From Ferruginibacter sp. (GTDB lineage Bacteria > Bacteroidota > Bacteroidia > Chitinophagales > Chitinophagaceae): a stretch of 64,000 nucleotides of DNA. Position numbers and translations under genes: made by a program. The stretch's first letter is position 1. Each line of letters opens with the position of its first letter. This document shows positions 9,299-18,050 of the stretch, in pieces. The notes beneath the pieces are model-generated. The model saw nothing but the letters and a program-made list of their open reading frames with translations, had not been told where the DNA came from and made no database searches. The stretch spans positions 186,001-250,000 of the forward strand of contig NZ_JAQBNR010000015.1 of NCBI RefSeq assembly GCF_028288465.1. Direction: 5' to 3'.

Positions 9299-9647
9299 AG
9301 CTGATAAGTGTTTTAGAAAGATAATACAATAATTACGAGAATAAAAGCCTTTTGATTATTATTAAAAACAAGACATCAGCAAGTGGTTGAAAACATTGAA
9401 TTTTTTCGTTGCGGCTATCCGGTTGCCAAATAATAGCCAATATGTATTTTGAGGTGATTTTTTAAACCGACTGTAAACAAGGGCGGTATTGAAAAGCGGG
9501 GCTGTGCCTGATGGCTTTTAGAATTAAAGAGAAAAAAAATAATCTTTTTTGTTTCCATCCATTCCTGTTCTGCGACCAATAGGTCAACAAACACCGGTAC
9601 CAGGTAGTCAAAAACAAATCATCCAAACAATTTAAATTTTAAACAAA
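9299..9647. other. Intergenic region between divergent genes
   Basis: About 350 bases separate the sigma factor gene (minus) from a secreted-protein gene (plus), so both promoters must lie here. I see no open frame of note, no strong hairpin and no confident promoter. The end of the region is A-rich, as is usual before Bacteroidota start codons that lack a Shine-Dalgarno site. Confidence 0.5.
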
Positions 9648-10208
9648 ATGAAAAAGTATTTATTTGCTTTAGTGGCTGGTTTTATTCCTGCCCTTGCAAC
9701 AACCAACACCGCAGTGGCACAAAATTCAAACGCTGTTGCTGTTCTGCACAATGATGCACAAATGGAAAAAATGTATAAGGCAGACCTGGCAACAGAAACT
9801 GTAAAATCAAATACGGTTTCGCTTGCAACCGTCAACAGTAAAGCGTTAAAGAATTTTAATAAATTCTATAAAAACGCAGGGGATGCCCGGTGGTATTTTA
9901 TTGATGAAGGCTTCAATGTTCAGTTTAATAATGACGGTGTCAAAAATTCAATCTATTATAACAAGAAAGGTTACTGGACCGGGAGCTTAAAAACATACAA
10001 CGAAAGCAAGTTGGCGAAAGACCTTCGGGCTATGATTAAAAGAGAGTATTTTGATTTTAGTATTTACCAGGTGCAGGAAATATTGACAATGCAATCGCAG
10101 GAAATGTTGCCAACCTATGTAATTTATATGGAAGATAACAAGAGCTACAAAACACTGCTGGTGTATGATAATGAAATTAAAGAGTGGCAGAATTTTATTA
10201 AATATTGA
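9648..10208 (+). CDS. Secreted protein, PepSY/BLIP-like, unknown function
   Basis: About 186 residues with a clear signal peptide (MKKYLFALVAGFIPALATTN, cleavage near AVAQ). The mature protein looks like a small alpha/beta domain: it contains WYFIDEGFNVQFNNDGVKN, a Tyr-rich KNSIYYNKKGYWTGSLKTY segment, then KDLRAMIKREYFDFSIYQVQ and a final beta strand. This resembles the secreted BLIP/PepSY-like domains common in Bacteroidota, where the repeat pattern is W-(Y/F)-x-strand, helix, strand. No catalytic residues are evident. It is a single gene followed by a large imperfect hairpin, probably its terminator. Confidence 0.6.
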   Translation: MKKYLFALVAGFIPALATTNTAVAQNSNAVAVLHNDAQMEKMYKADLATETVKSNTVSLATVNSKALKNFNKFYKNAGDARWYFIDEGFNVQFNNDGVKNSIYYNKKGYWTGSLKTYNESKLAKDLRAMIKREYFDFSIYQVQEILTMQSQEMLPTYVIYMEDNKSYKTLLVYDNEIKEWQNFIKY

Positions 10209-10237
10209 TCGGCGACAGTTATTCATTGCATCGCAAT

Positions 10238-10300
10238 GGGCCCTTCAAACTTGTTGGCTTTCTTTTTTAGAAAGCCCAACTTTTGAGGGGCCTTTGTTTA
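10238..10300 (+). terminator. Probable intrinsic terminator
   Basis: A long imperfect hairpin begins 30 bases after the stop of the secreted-protein gene. The arms GGGCCCTTCAAACTTG and AACTTTTGAGGGGCC pair outside; TTGGCTTTC and GAAAGCCCAA pair inside, with one bulge and a TTTTTTA loop. A T-rich stretch (CCTTTGTTTATTC) follows, as expected for rho-independent termination. Confidence 0.7.
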
Positions 10301-10540
10301 TTCTCTTTTTATCCGGGAATTTTTTCCAATTTAAGTTTCATTATTAAGTTGAGTTTGGGGGCCGCACCGGTTTACACTTTTTGTAATCTCACTGTTACGA
10401 ACAGCGGAAAATGAAAAATAAAATTAGCCACGAGGGATATTTACATGGGGAAAGAAAAAAGGAATAAAATTTTAAAACATTATCTGTTAATGTTACATTA
10501 CAGGCTGATTGTTAAAAATTAAATCTAAAACTTGCCTAGA

Positions 10541-11428
10541 ATGACAAACAAAATTTCCTTTTTTTGCGCCGTTGCAGCGCTGTTTATTTTTGTCTCCTGC
10601 AACAATAATTCTACTTCAACTGAAGGTGCCGCAACAAAAGATAGTGCGACAGCAGCCGTAAACAATACCGCCGACTGGAAAATTGGTGTGCAGTTATGGA
10701 CGTTCCGTTTGTTTACACAAAGCGAAGCCATCGCCAAGGCAGACAGTGCAGGAGTAAGGTACATCGAGGCTTTCCTGGGTCAGCCTTTCGACAAAACAAG
10801 TAAAGATACTTTTGGTATCAGTATGTCCGCAGCCGGCAGACAAAAATTGAAAGATGTGCTGAAACAACATAACATTCAAATGGTGGCTATGGGCGTAACA
10901 ACACCAAATGGCAAAGACGAATGGATTAAAACTTTTGAACTGGCAAAAGAATTCGGATTGAGCTATATTACTTCAGAGCCAATCAAAACCCAATGGGACC
11001 TGGCCGATAGTCTTGCCGGCGTATATGGCATAAAAATCGCCATCCACGATCATCCTAAACCAAATGCTTACTGGCACCCAGACTCAGTATTGGCGGCGGT
11101 TAAGGGCCATAACAACATTGGTTCATGTGCTGATTTGGGTCACTGGGCACGCAATGGTTTAAACCTGGTGGATTGTTTGAAAAAGCTGGAAGGACATATT
11201 TATGGTGTTCACCTGAAAGACATTGTTAAATTTGATAAAACAGATGCCGCCGATACCGTTGTTGGAAAAGGCGTAATTGATTTTGCACCAGCTTTTGCAG
11301 AATTAAACAGGCAAAATTTTAAAGGCATGTTTTCTATCGAACATGAATCTAACTGGGAAAATAATGTGCCTGATGTAATTGAAACGGTCAAATTTTACAA
11401 CGACCAGGTAGCCAAATTGAAAAAATAA
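10541..11428 (+). CDS. Lipoprotein sugar isomerase/epimerase-like TIM barrel
   Basis: About 295 residues. The N-terminus MTNKISFFCAVAALFIFVSC ends in a lipobox (FVSC), so the enzyme is a periplasmic or surface lipoprotein. The body is an AP-endonuclease-2/xylose isomerase-like TIM barrel, starting with WKIGVQLWTFR and containing the metal-site segments KIAIHDHPKPNAYW, CADLGHWARNG and IYGVHLKDI, then FSIEHESN. The His, Asp and Glu residues that bind a divalent metal in this family appear kept. Export rules out a sugar phosphate as usual substrate; a free sugar or keto-glycoside is likelier. A TTG at 10532 is in frame, but ATG 10541 is the natural start. A PQQ dehydrogenase and a DUF1080 gene follow. 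Confidence 0.82.
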   Translation: MTNKISFFCAVAALFIFVSCNNNSTSTEGAATKDSATAAVNNTADWKIGVQLWTFRLFTQSEAIAKADSAGVRYIEAFLGQPFDKTSKDTFGISMSAAGRQKLKDVLKQHNIQMVAMGVTTPNGKDEWIKTFELAKEFGLSYITSEPIKTQWDLADSLAGVYGIKIAIHDHPKPNAYWHPDSVLAAVKGHNNIGSCADLGHWARNGLNLVDCLKKLEGHIYGVHLKDIVKFDKTDAADTVVGKGVIDFAPAFAELNRQNFKGMFSIEHESNWENNVPDVIETVKFYNDQVAKLKK

Positions 11429-11465
11429 AAGCAACCGGATTACGATTTGTAAGCACAAAAAATAT

Positions 11466-11494
11466 ACGGCTTATCATGCTGAATGATAAGCCGT
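11466..11494. terminator. Perfect 12-bp hairpin between isomerase and PQQ genes
   Basis: Arms 11466-11477 (ACGGCTTATCAT) and 11483-11494 are perfectly complementary with a 5-base loop (GCTGA). On the plus strand it is followed only by AGTTATTTAAA; on the minus strand it is followed by ATATTTTTTG. It may be a weak or attenuating terminator for the upstream gene. Its 3' arm contains an in-frame ATG (11483) of the next gene, which argues that translation instead starts at 11522. Confidence 0.6.
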
Positions 11495-11521
11495 AGTTAT
11501 TTAAAAAACTCAAACGGCTGT

Positions 11522-13657
11522 ATGAAATACGTTAGATTACTGGGCGCCATTTTATTATTGGCAGGTTGCAAATCATCCGTAAAAAGCAAATACGATTCCT
11601 GGAGCGAGTACATGGGCGGGCCGGACAGAAATCATTATTCAACACTGGCCCAGGTAGATACCAGCAACGTACAACAATTAAAAATTGCCTGGACTTACGA
11701 TGCACCCGACAGCGGGCAAATGCAGATGAACCCGGTGATGGTAAAGGATGTGGTGTATGGCGTTAGCGCAGCCTTAAAAGTATTTGCGCTTGATGCAGCT
11801 ACCGGCAGGGAACTGTGGCTGTACAAAGATTCGCTGGCATCGAACGGAACATGCAGGGGCGTTGCCTATTGGGAAGATGGCAATGATAAGCGGATTTTTG
11901 TTTCCGTTGCATCTAACCTGATTGCTTTAAATGCGGCAGACGGAAAACCCATTTTAACCTTTGGTGAGTCTGGTAAAGTTGATTTGCATACCGGCTTGCC
12001 GGATGCTGCAAAGGACAAATACATCAACAGCACTACACCCGGAACGATCTATAAAAATTTAATCATCATGCCGGTAAGGGTAGCAGAAGATGCAGGTGCT
12101 GCTCCGGGTTATGTAAGGGCATTCGATGTTCGCACCGGCAAACTGGTTTGGACATTTCATACTATTCCGCAACCCGGGGAAAGAGGCTATGATACATGGC
12201 CCAAAGAAACATACAGGAATCTAAACGTTGGCGCAGTAAATAACTGGGCTGGTACAGCAGTGGATGTAAAGACAGGCACCATCTTTATACCTTTGGGGTC
12301 TGCCGCCCCGGATTTTTATGGAGCCAACCGGAAAGGAACCAACCTGTATGCAAATTGTCTGTTGGCATTGAATGCAGATAACGGCACTTATAAATGGCAT
12401 TTCCAAATGATGCATCACGATTTGTGGGACAGGGATCCGCCTGCACCGCCAAATTTAATTACCGTTACAAAAAGCGGTAAACAAATAGACGCAGTTGCAC
12501 AGGTAACCAAGCAGGGCTATACTTTTGTGTTGGACAGAAATACAGGAGCGTCATTATTCCCGGTAAATGAAGTAGCAGCACTTCCATCCAAATTAACGGG
12601 CGAAGAAGCCTGGCCCACGCAACCGGTACCTGAGCTGCCGAAGCCTTTTGCAAGGCAGATTACAGGTCTTACAGAAAACGATATCAGTCCGTTCGCCAAC
12701 AACCAGGCAGAACTTAAAAAATTATTCCTGGCTTCAGATAAAAGACCATTGGCACCACCGGATACAAGCAATGTATTGTTACTGCCGGGCTATGATGGCG
12801 GGGCAGAATATGGCGGCGCTGCGGCCGATCCTTACAAAGGCATTTTGTATGTAAATGCCAATGAAATGGCTTGGTTTTTAAGAATGGAAACGGCGGAACA
12901 AGCTGCAAAAAAGGAACAGGAAAAAAGGAATGGCTTGACAAGAAACGCAGCAGGCGGACTCAAATCACCGGGTGAACAAATATACGCCGCCCATTGCGCT
13001 ACATGCCATGGTGCAGACAGGGAAGGCAAGGCTGCCAGCGGTTATCCAAACCTTACTGCGGTTGCACAAAAATTAAACCTGCAAACCGCGTTGCAAATTG
13101 TGAGCAATGGAAAGGGCAAAATGCCCGGCGTATCCGGCATCTCGAAGGAAGAAAAACAAATACTGGTCGATTTTTTATTTGGGGTTGAAAAGAAGGAAGC
13201 GGTTTCGAAAGACCTTGCAAAAGTACCGCCGGATAAATATCTGCACACAGGCTATCCCAAGTTTTTAGATGACAAAGGATTACCGGCCATCACCCCTCCG
13301 TGGGGCACACTTACCGCCATCAATCTAAACACGGGGCAGCAGCTTTGGCAATCTGTTTTAGGAATAACCCCGGGCCTTCCGAACCAGGATACCAACCCGA
13401 CAGGCTGCGAAAATTATGGAGGTCCCATTGTTACGGAAAACGGATTGCTTTTTATAGCTGCTACCAAAGACGGCATGTTCAGGGCTTTTAATAAATACAC
13501 CGGTAAATTATTATGGCAAACAAAATTGCCTGCGGCCTCTTTTGCCACGCCCGCCATGTACAGTGTGAATGGTAAACAGTTTATAGTAATGGCATGCGGC
13601 GGGGAAAAATTAGGCACGCCCAAAGGAAATAAGGTCATCGCTTTTGCTTTGCCATGA
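11522..13657 (+). CDS. PQQ-type dehydrogenase with cytochrome c domain inside the propeller
   Basis: About 711 residues. The N-terminus MKYVRLLGAILLLAGC carries a lipobox, so this is an exported lipoprotein. The body is an eight-bladed quinoprotein propeller like quinoprotein glucose/alcohol dehydrogenases, with tryptophan-docking repeats (ALDAATGRELWLYKD, AFDVRTGKLVWTFHT, AFNKYTGKLLWQT). A haem-binding CATCH (about residues 492-496) sits between propeller blades; the propeller resumes with HTGYPKFLDDKGLPAITPPW. The enzyme would oxidise a sugar or alcohol in the periplasm and pass electrons through its own haem. No pqq synthesis genes are in the window. The start at 11522 is chosen over the ATG at 11483, which lies inside a hairpin. 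Paralogous with the gene at 42142. Confidence 0.86.
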   Translation: MKYVRLLGAILLLAGCKSSVKSKYDSWSEYMGGPDRNHYSTLAQVDTSNVQQLKIAWTYDAPDSGQMQMNPVMVKDVVYGVSAALKVFALDAATGRELWLYKDSLASNGTCRGVAYWEDGNDKRIFVSVASNLIALNAADGKPILTFGESGKVDLHTGLPDAAKDKYINSTTPGTIYKNLIIMPVRVAEDAGAAPGYVRAFDVRTGKLVWTFHTIPQPGERGYDTWPKETYRNLNVGAVNNWAGTAVDVKTGTIFIPLGSAAPDFYGANRKGTNLYANCLLALNADNGTYKWHFQMMHHDLWDRDPPAPPNLITVTKSGKQIDAVAQVTKQGYTFVLDRNTGASLFPVNEVAALPSKLTGEEAWPTQPVPELPKPFARQITGLTENDISPFANNQAELKKLFLASDKRPLAPPDTSNVLLLPGYDGGAEYGGAAADPYKGILYVNANEMAWFLRMETAEQAAKKEQEKRNGLTRNAAGGLKSPGEQIYAAHCATCHGADREGKAASGYPNLTAVAQKLNLQTALQIVSNGKGKMPGVSGISKEEKQILVDFLFGVEKKEAVSKDLAKVPPDKYLHTGYPKFLDDKGLPAITPPWGTLTAINLNTGQQLWQSVLGITPGLPNQDTNPTGCENYGGPIVTENGLLFIAATKDGMFRAFNKYTGKLLWQTKLPAASFATPAMYSVNGKQFIVMACGGEKLGTPKGNKVIAFALP

Positions 13658-13690
13658 TCTGCCCGTAAGGATAATTTAAAAATTCATCTA

Positions 13691-14404
13691 ATGATCATCA
13701 ATATGAAACAATACTTCGTCCTCTGCGTGCTGTTTTGTCAGGCTTCTGTATCTATTGTCATTGCGCAGACTCATTCACTTTTTAATGGCAAAGATTTAAC
13801 CGGCTGGCATGTGGATGTGCCCGAAATGGATACCAATGCCCTGGCAAAAAATCCTTTCATTGTGCGCAATGGCATGCTGGTGAGTATGGGTAATCCGCAG
13901 GGACACCTGATCACTGATTCTGTCTATAAAAATTACCGGCTGGTGCTGGAGTATCGTTTCGCCGGCGAGCCGGGAAACTGCGGTATATTGTTACATGCAT
14001 CTACACCAAGAGCTTTGTATAAAATGTTTCCAAAATCCATAGAGGCACAAATGATGCATGACAATGCTGGTGACTTTTGGTGCATTGTACAGGACATTAA
14101 AGTTAGAAATATGGAACAACGCCGTGGCCCTAAAAAAGATTGGGGCATCACCGAAGGGAAAGGGCGCCGCATCATCAATTTAACCGACAGTTCTGAAAAG
14201 CCATTGGGCCAGTGGAACAGGATGGTGGTGGAATGTTACAAACGAAACATCCGGGTTTGGGTAAATGGAGATTTGGTGAATGATGGCTTCGGATGTACTG
14301 CAGATCACGGCCAGATTGCTTTCCAGGCTGAAGGCGCAGAGGTGGAATGCAGGAAAATGGAGTTGACACCGATTAAGAAATTGAGCACTGTGATGGAAAA
14401 ATAG
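13691..14404 (+). CDS. DUF1080 family secreted hydrolase (3-keto-glycoside hydrolase-like)
   Basis: About 237 residues with a signal peptide (MKQYFVLCVLFCQASVSIVI, cleavage near AQ). The mature protein opens with the DUF1080 hallmark SLFNGKDLTGW and folds as a concanavalin-like jelly roll (YRLVLEYRFAGEPGNCGILL; WNRMVVECYKRNIRVWVNGD). Members of this family hydrolyse 3-keto-disaccharides and 3-keto-glycosides and lie beside Gfo/Idh/MocA, TIM-barrel isomerase or sugar-oxidising genes. Here it follows a PQQ dehydrogenase and a lipoprotein TIM barrel, which supports that role. ATG at 13691 or 13703 could be the start; the second gives a more typical signal peptide. Confidence 0.82.
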   Translation: MIINMKQYFVLCVLFCQASVSIVIAQTHSLFNGKDLTGWHVDVPEMDTNALAKNPFIVRNGMLVSMGNPQGHLITDSVYKNYRLVLEYRFAGEPGNCGILLHASTPRALYKMFPKSIEAQMMHDNAGDFWCIVQDIKVRNMEQRRGPKKDWGITEGKGRRIINLTDSSEKPLGQWNRMVVECYKRNIRVWVNGDLVNDGFGCTADHGQIAFQAEGAEVECRKMELTPIKKLSTVMEK

Positions 14405-14513
14405 TTGTAGCATTAAGCAGCTTCGATGCGCAACATTTCATTTATCAATCAGTTATAAATGTTGATTACGGCTAAATAAAATTTGTCTAATTTGCACCTT
14501 CTAAAAAATAAAA

Positions 14514-14858
14514 ATGCAGATAGAAATCTTAAAATCTAAAATACACAGGGCTGTAATTACAGAAGCGAATTTGAACTATGTCGGAAGTATTACCATCGAC
14601 CAGGACCTGATGGACGCGGCCAACTTAATTGAGAATGAAAAAGTGCAGGTAGTGAATGTAAACAATGGCAGCCGCATTGAAACTTATGTAATTAAAGGTG
14701 GTCGCGGAACAGGAGTTTGTTGCCTCAACGGGCCGGCTGCAAGACGCGGTGCCGAAGGCGATATCATTATCATTATCTCTTACGCCACAATGGATTTTGA
14801 GGCAGCTAAAAGGTTTAAACCATACATCATTTTTCCGAAAGAAGGCAACAAACTATAA
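14514..14858 (+). CDS. panD: Aspartate 1-decarboxylase
   Basis: Pyruvoyl enzyme that converts L-aspartate to beta-alanine for pantothenate and coenzyme A synthesis, in the cytoplasm. The 114-residue precursor has the self-cleavage site in YVGSITID (Gly-24/Ser-25), the active-site [20 protein letters not shown] segment (with conserved Asn-Gly-Pro-Ala-Ala-Arg) and the C-terminal IIIISYATM strand. Length is normal. It stands alone, convergent with a SnoaL-like gene 17 bases away. The upstream region is A/T-rich with TAATTTGC close to the start, but no full promoter can be asserted. Confidence 0.95.
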   Translation: MQIEILKSKIHRAVITEANLNYVGSITIDQDLMDAANLIENEKVQVVNVNNGSRIETYVIKGGRGTGVCCLNGPAARRGAEGDIIIIISYATMDFEAAKRFKPYIIFPKEGNKL

Positions 14859-14875
14859 AAATTTAAGACCGCAGA

Positions 14876-15256
14876 CTACATAAAAAATTGCTCTGAAACT
14901 ATCTTACCATCTTTTACTGTATATACACAAAGTTCACCCATTGTTTCCCTTGGCCTGCCCTTCATGGTAACATCCATAAAAGCAGTCATGGCAATGGAGT
15001 TACCAGCTATCAGCGGATCAGAGAGCGTATTGGAATGCATTTTTTCAACCATCGACTCAAATTTTTGTCCCTTTTCGATAATGGCTTCCAAACCATGTGT
15101 TTCTTTATCAAACATGGGCGAAGCCTGTGGTTCTATGCTTATTGCATCCTCCGCATATAACTCACGCTGCGCCTGCTCAAACTTACTTTTGCTGCAAAGC
15201 AATTTAAGCCGGTTGGCAATTTGTTTGGTCGTCATATTTGCTGTTGCTGTTGTCAT
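14876..15256 (-). CDS. SnoaL-like/NTF2-fold protein
   Basis: About 126 residues with the NTF2-like alpha+beta cone fold: an N-terminal helix (KQIANRLKLLCSKSKFEQAQ), the ELYAEDAISIEPQ segment, then strands in TAFMDVTMKGRPRETMGELC and VYTVKDGKIVSEQFFM at the very end. The final GKIVSEQFFM is typical of SnoaL-like polyketide-cyclase relatives. No signal peptide. Function unknown; such proteins may be isomerases, hydratases or binding proteins. Transcribed towards panD and away from tkt. Confidence 0.75.
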   Translation of the reverse strand: MTTATANMTTKQIANRLKLLCSKSKFEQAQRELYAEDAISIEPQASPMFDKETHGLEAIIEKGQKFESMVEKMHSNTLSDPLIAGNSIAMTAFMDVTMKGRPRETMGELCVYTVKDGKIVSEQFFM

Positions 15257-15763
15257 AATTAATAAATTTAAGTGTGTTTGAATGAATATAATGAAGTGAA
15301 AAATTGAACATAAATCAAGCCATTATGCCAAAAAAATCAAGAAAAAATAGTACTGCTTTTTCTTTTTAAGAGGGGTTGTATTCAGTGGCTGGCAAGCAAG
15401 CCGTAATAGGTTTATCCCTTCACCGGTTTTTTAATTAGCAATTTTAACAGACGCAATAAATAATTATCAACACTAATCCTCTGGCGGCTTTGAGCAATAT
15501 ATTGCACAGTTTGCTGTAAAAATCCTGCTTGTTCTTTTTTCTATCCAATAGCGGCCGCGCTGTCGCTGCTGGCACAGCATTTGGCGGCAATTTGAAAATG
15601 CTTTGTTTAATGGGTAGCTTTGTGTAGATCTGATCGTTACCAATTGTATAACATATGGCAAACCCAGATAATCTTAATTTCGGTTATAGGAAAATTGCAC
15701 CGGAGATGACAAAGCATTACAGCAACTTTTATTTTATATTAGTCATCTTATAAACAGCTTTAA
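15257..15763. other. Intergenic region upstream of tkt
   Basis: About 500 bases between the divergent SnoaL-like gene and tkt. A small open frame starts at ATG 15655 and ends at 15753 (32 codons, MANPDNLNFGYRKIAPEMTK at its start), 10 bases before tkt. It could be a leader peptide but has no recognised similarity, so I do not call it a gene. A T-rich stretch (15353-15368) and a GC-rich patch (GCGGCCGCGCTGTC near 15551) are visible; no riboswitch fold was recognised. Confidence 0.4.
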
Positions 15764-17800
15764 ATGGCAGACGATTCAAAACAGTTAGAACAACTAGGCA
15801 TCAACACAGTAAGGATATTATCAGTTGATGCTGTACAAAAAGCCAACTCAGGCCACCCCGGTATGCCTATGGGAGCCGCACCAATGGGGCATGTGTTATG
15901 GGCCAATTACATGCGGTACAGTCCCAAAAATCCCAACTGGCCAAACCGCGACCGTTTTATTTTATCCGCAGGCCACGGCTGCATGCTGCAATACAGTTTT
16001 TTATATTTAACCGGCTACGATTGTACGCTGGATGATCTTAAACAATTCAGGCAGTTAAACAGCAAAGCAGCCGGCCATCCCGAGCACGGATTAATGCCGG
16101 GCATTGATGTAACTACAGGTCCGCTCGGCCAGGGTTTTGCAAACGGCGTTGGTTTCGCCATTGCGCAAAAGCATTTGGCGGCAAGGTTCAATAAGCCAGA
16201 CTTCGATCTTTTCAATTATAACATATACGCCATTTGCAGTGACGGCGATATGATGGAAGGTGTTACCTCTGAAGCGGCTTCGCTGGCTGGTCACCTTAAA
16301 CTTGGTAACCTTATTTATTTGTACGATGACAATCATATTTCAATAGAAGGCAGTACAGGCATAGCTTTCACCGAAGATGTGGCCAAACGTTTTGAAGCCT
16401 ACGACTGGCATGTACAAGTGATAGAAGATGGCAATGATATTGAAGCAATTGCAGCGGCGGTAAAAAATGCAAAGGAAGAAACCTCCCGTCCATCACTGAT
16501 AAAAGTGCGTACGCATATTGCTTACGGAAGTCCTAACAAGGTAGATACTGCTGGAGCCCATGGCTCGCCGTTGGGAGAAGAGGAAGTGAAACTTGTAAAA
16601 AAGTTTTTTGGTTTTGATCCCGAAAAATTCTTCGATGTGCCGCAGGAAGTGCTGAATTATTACCGGGCAATCGGAGAAAAGGGAACTGCACTGGAAAAAG
16701 AATGGAACGAATTATTCAGCCGCTATAAAACATCTTTTCCTGAACTGGCTGCAGAATACGAACAGGCGCTCAGCGGTAAATTACCCGAAGGCTGGCAGGA
16801 AAAATTACCCTTATTTGAACCATCCGATAAAAAAATGGCCACCCGCCAGGCATCTGGCAAAGTGTTGAATGCCATCGCAGCAAGTCTTCCAGGGTTGATC
16901 GGTGGTGCAGCCGATTTGTCTCCGTCAACAGAAACAAATCTTAAAGACTATAAATCATTTGAACCCGGCAGTTTTGAAGGGCGAAACTTTCACTTTGGTA
17001 TCCGCGAGCACGCCATGGGCTCGGCTTTAAACGGAATGGCCTTAACACCAGGTATCATTCCTTATGGCGCCACTTTCCTGATATTTTCAGAATACATGCG
17101 GCCTCCGATCAGGCTTGCGGCTATCATGAAAATACGCCCCATTTTTATTTATACGCACGACAGTATCGGCCTGGGCGAAGATGGCACCACCCACCAGCCG
17201 GTCGAGCAATTGATCTCTTTGCGTTCTATCCCGAATATCACCCTGATACGGCCGGCTGATGCCAACGAAACCGCACAGGCATGGCGGGTAGCGCTCGAAC
17301 ATTCCGGCGGACCAGTTGTATTGGTTTTAACAAGGCAAGGTCTTCCTGTCATTGATCAGACTAAATTTGGTAAAGCAGTGGAGCTGGAAAAAGGAGCTTA
17401 TATTTTATCAGATTCTTTTATGGATCCACAGATAATTTTGATAGCGACCGGTTCTGAAGTAGATTTGATTTTGCAGGCGCAGGCAAAGCTGGCGGAAGCA
17501 GGTTTTTCCAGTCGTGTGGTAAGCATGCCTTCATGGGAGTTGTTTGAAAAGCAGGATGAAGAATACAAGGAAAAGATTTTCCCCGAAAGCATCAAAAAGC
17601 GCCTGGCGGTAGAAGCCGGCTCTGCATTGGGATGGCATAAGTATGTAACCGACGAAGGAGCGGTGATCGGCATGACAGGCTTTGGAGAGTCAGCGCCGGC
17701 AGAAGATCTCTATAAGCTTTTCGGATTTACGGTTGACAACGTGGTTGAAAAAGCAATGCAATTACTGGATAAACAACCAACAACAAACACGGTTATTTAA
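15764..17800 (+). CDS. tkt: Transketolase
   Basis: Thiamine-diphosphate enzyme of the non-oxidative pentose-phosphate pathway that transfers two-carbon units between sugar phosphates. It is 678 residues, full length. Visible are ANSGHPGMPMGAAPMGHVLW near the N-terminus, the TPP-binding GDGDMMEG-type motif (SDGDMMEGVTSEAASLAGH), DDNHISIEG, the catalytic-domain IREHAMGSALNG with the conserved Glu, and the sugar-phosphate site THDSIGLGEDGTTHQPVE. It is the first gene of a plus-strand run with rpiB, gnd, zwf and pgl. A hairpin 60 bases downstream may separate it from rpiB. Confidence 0.96.
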   Translation: MADDSKQLEQLGINTVRILSVDAVQKANSGHPGMPMGAAPMGHVLWANYMRYSPKNPNWPNRDRFILSAGHGCMLQYSFLYLTGYDCTLDDLKQFRQLNSKAAGHPEHGLMPGIDVTTGPLGQGFANGVGFAIAQKHLAARFNKPDFDLFNYNIYAICSDGDMMEGVTSEAASLAGHLKLGNLIYLYDDNHISIEGSTGIAFTEDVAKRFEAYDWHVQVIEDGNDIEAIAAAVKNAKEETSRPSLIKVRTHIAYGSPNKVDTAGAHGSPLGEEEVKLVKKFFGFDPEKFFDVPQEVLNYYRAIGEKGTALEKEWNELFSRYKTSFPELAAEYEQALSGKLPEGWQEKLPLFEPSDKKMATRQASGKVLNAIAASLPGLIGGAADLSPSTETNLKDYKSFEPGSFEGRNFHFGIREHAMGSALNGMALTPGIIPYGATFLIFSEYMRPPIRLAAIMKIRPIFIYTHDSIGLGEDGTTHQPVEQLISLRSIPNITLIRPADANETAQAWRVALEHSGGPVVLVLTRQGLPVIDQTKFGKAVELEKGAYILSDSFMDPQIILIATGSEVDLILQAQAKLAEAGFSSRVVSMPSWELFEKQDEEYKEKIFPESIKKRLAVEAGSALGWHKYVTDEGAVIGMTGFGESAPAEDLYKLFGFTVDNVVEKAMQLLDKQPTTNTVI

Positions 17801-17862
17801 ATAGGTGTACATCATTTTGTCCCGGCAAATACAGCGGTCATGTGCAGCTTCAATGGCGTCAC

Positions 17863-17881
17863 AGCCGATAGCCTATCGGCT
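17863..17881 (+). terminator. Small hairpin after tkt
   Basis: AGCCGATA and TATCGGCT (17863-17870 and 17874-17881) pair perfectly around GCC. It is followed by CTTGTACTTTTAAAG, only a weak T-tract. It could be a partial terminator or a processing site between tkt and rpiB. Confidence 0.4.
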
Positions 17882-18016
17882 CTTGTACTTTTAAAGTCAT
17901 GGGCAACTTTACTGAAGCATAGTGAGGTAGCAGGTTTTTAAATTAAGATGCTGAAAAGTAAATCGTGATGGAATAGACATTGGCAAGAGGTTGATTACGT
18001 CCCCATGTATTTTCCT

Positions 18017-18044
18017 TATAATCTATAACTTATAACTTATAACA
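18017..18044 (+). repeat. Tandem 7-base repeat ahead of rpiB
   Basis: Four consecutive 7-base units: TATAATC, TATAACT, TATAACT and TATAACA. The array ends six bases before the rpiB start codon at 18051. A related array (ATAACTC) lies just before zwf. The position in the leader suggests that unit number could alter spacing or ribosome access. Confidence 0.8.
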
Positions 18045-18050
18045 TCTCGC

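Noticed and set aside
15473..15661. Minus-strand frame of 62 codons upstream of tkt
   Set aside because: No signal, motif or likely start; low-complexity chance frame.
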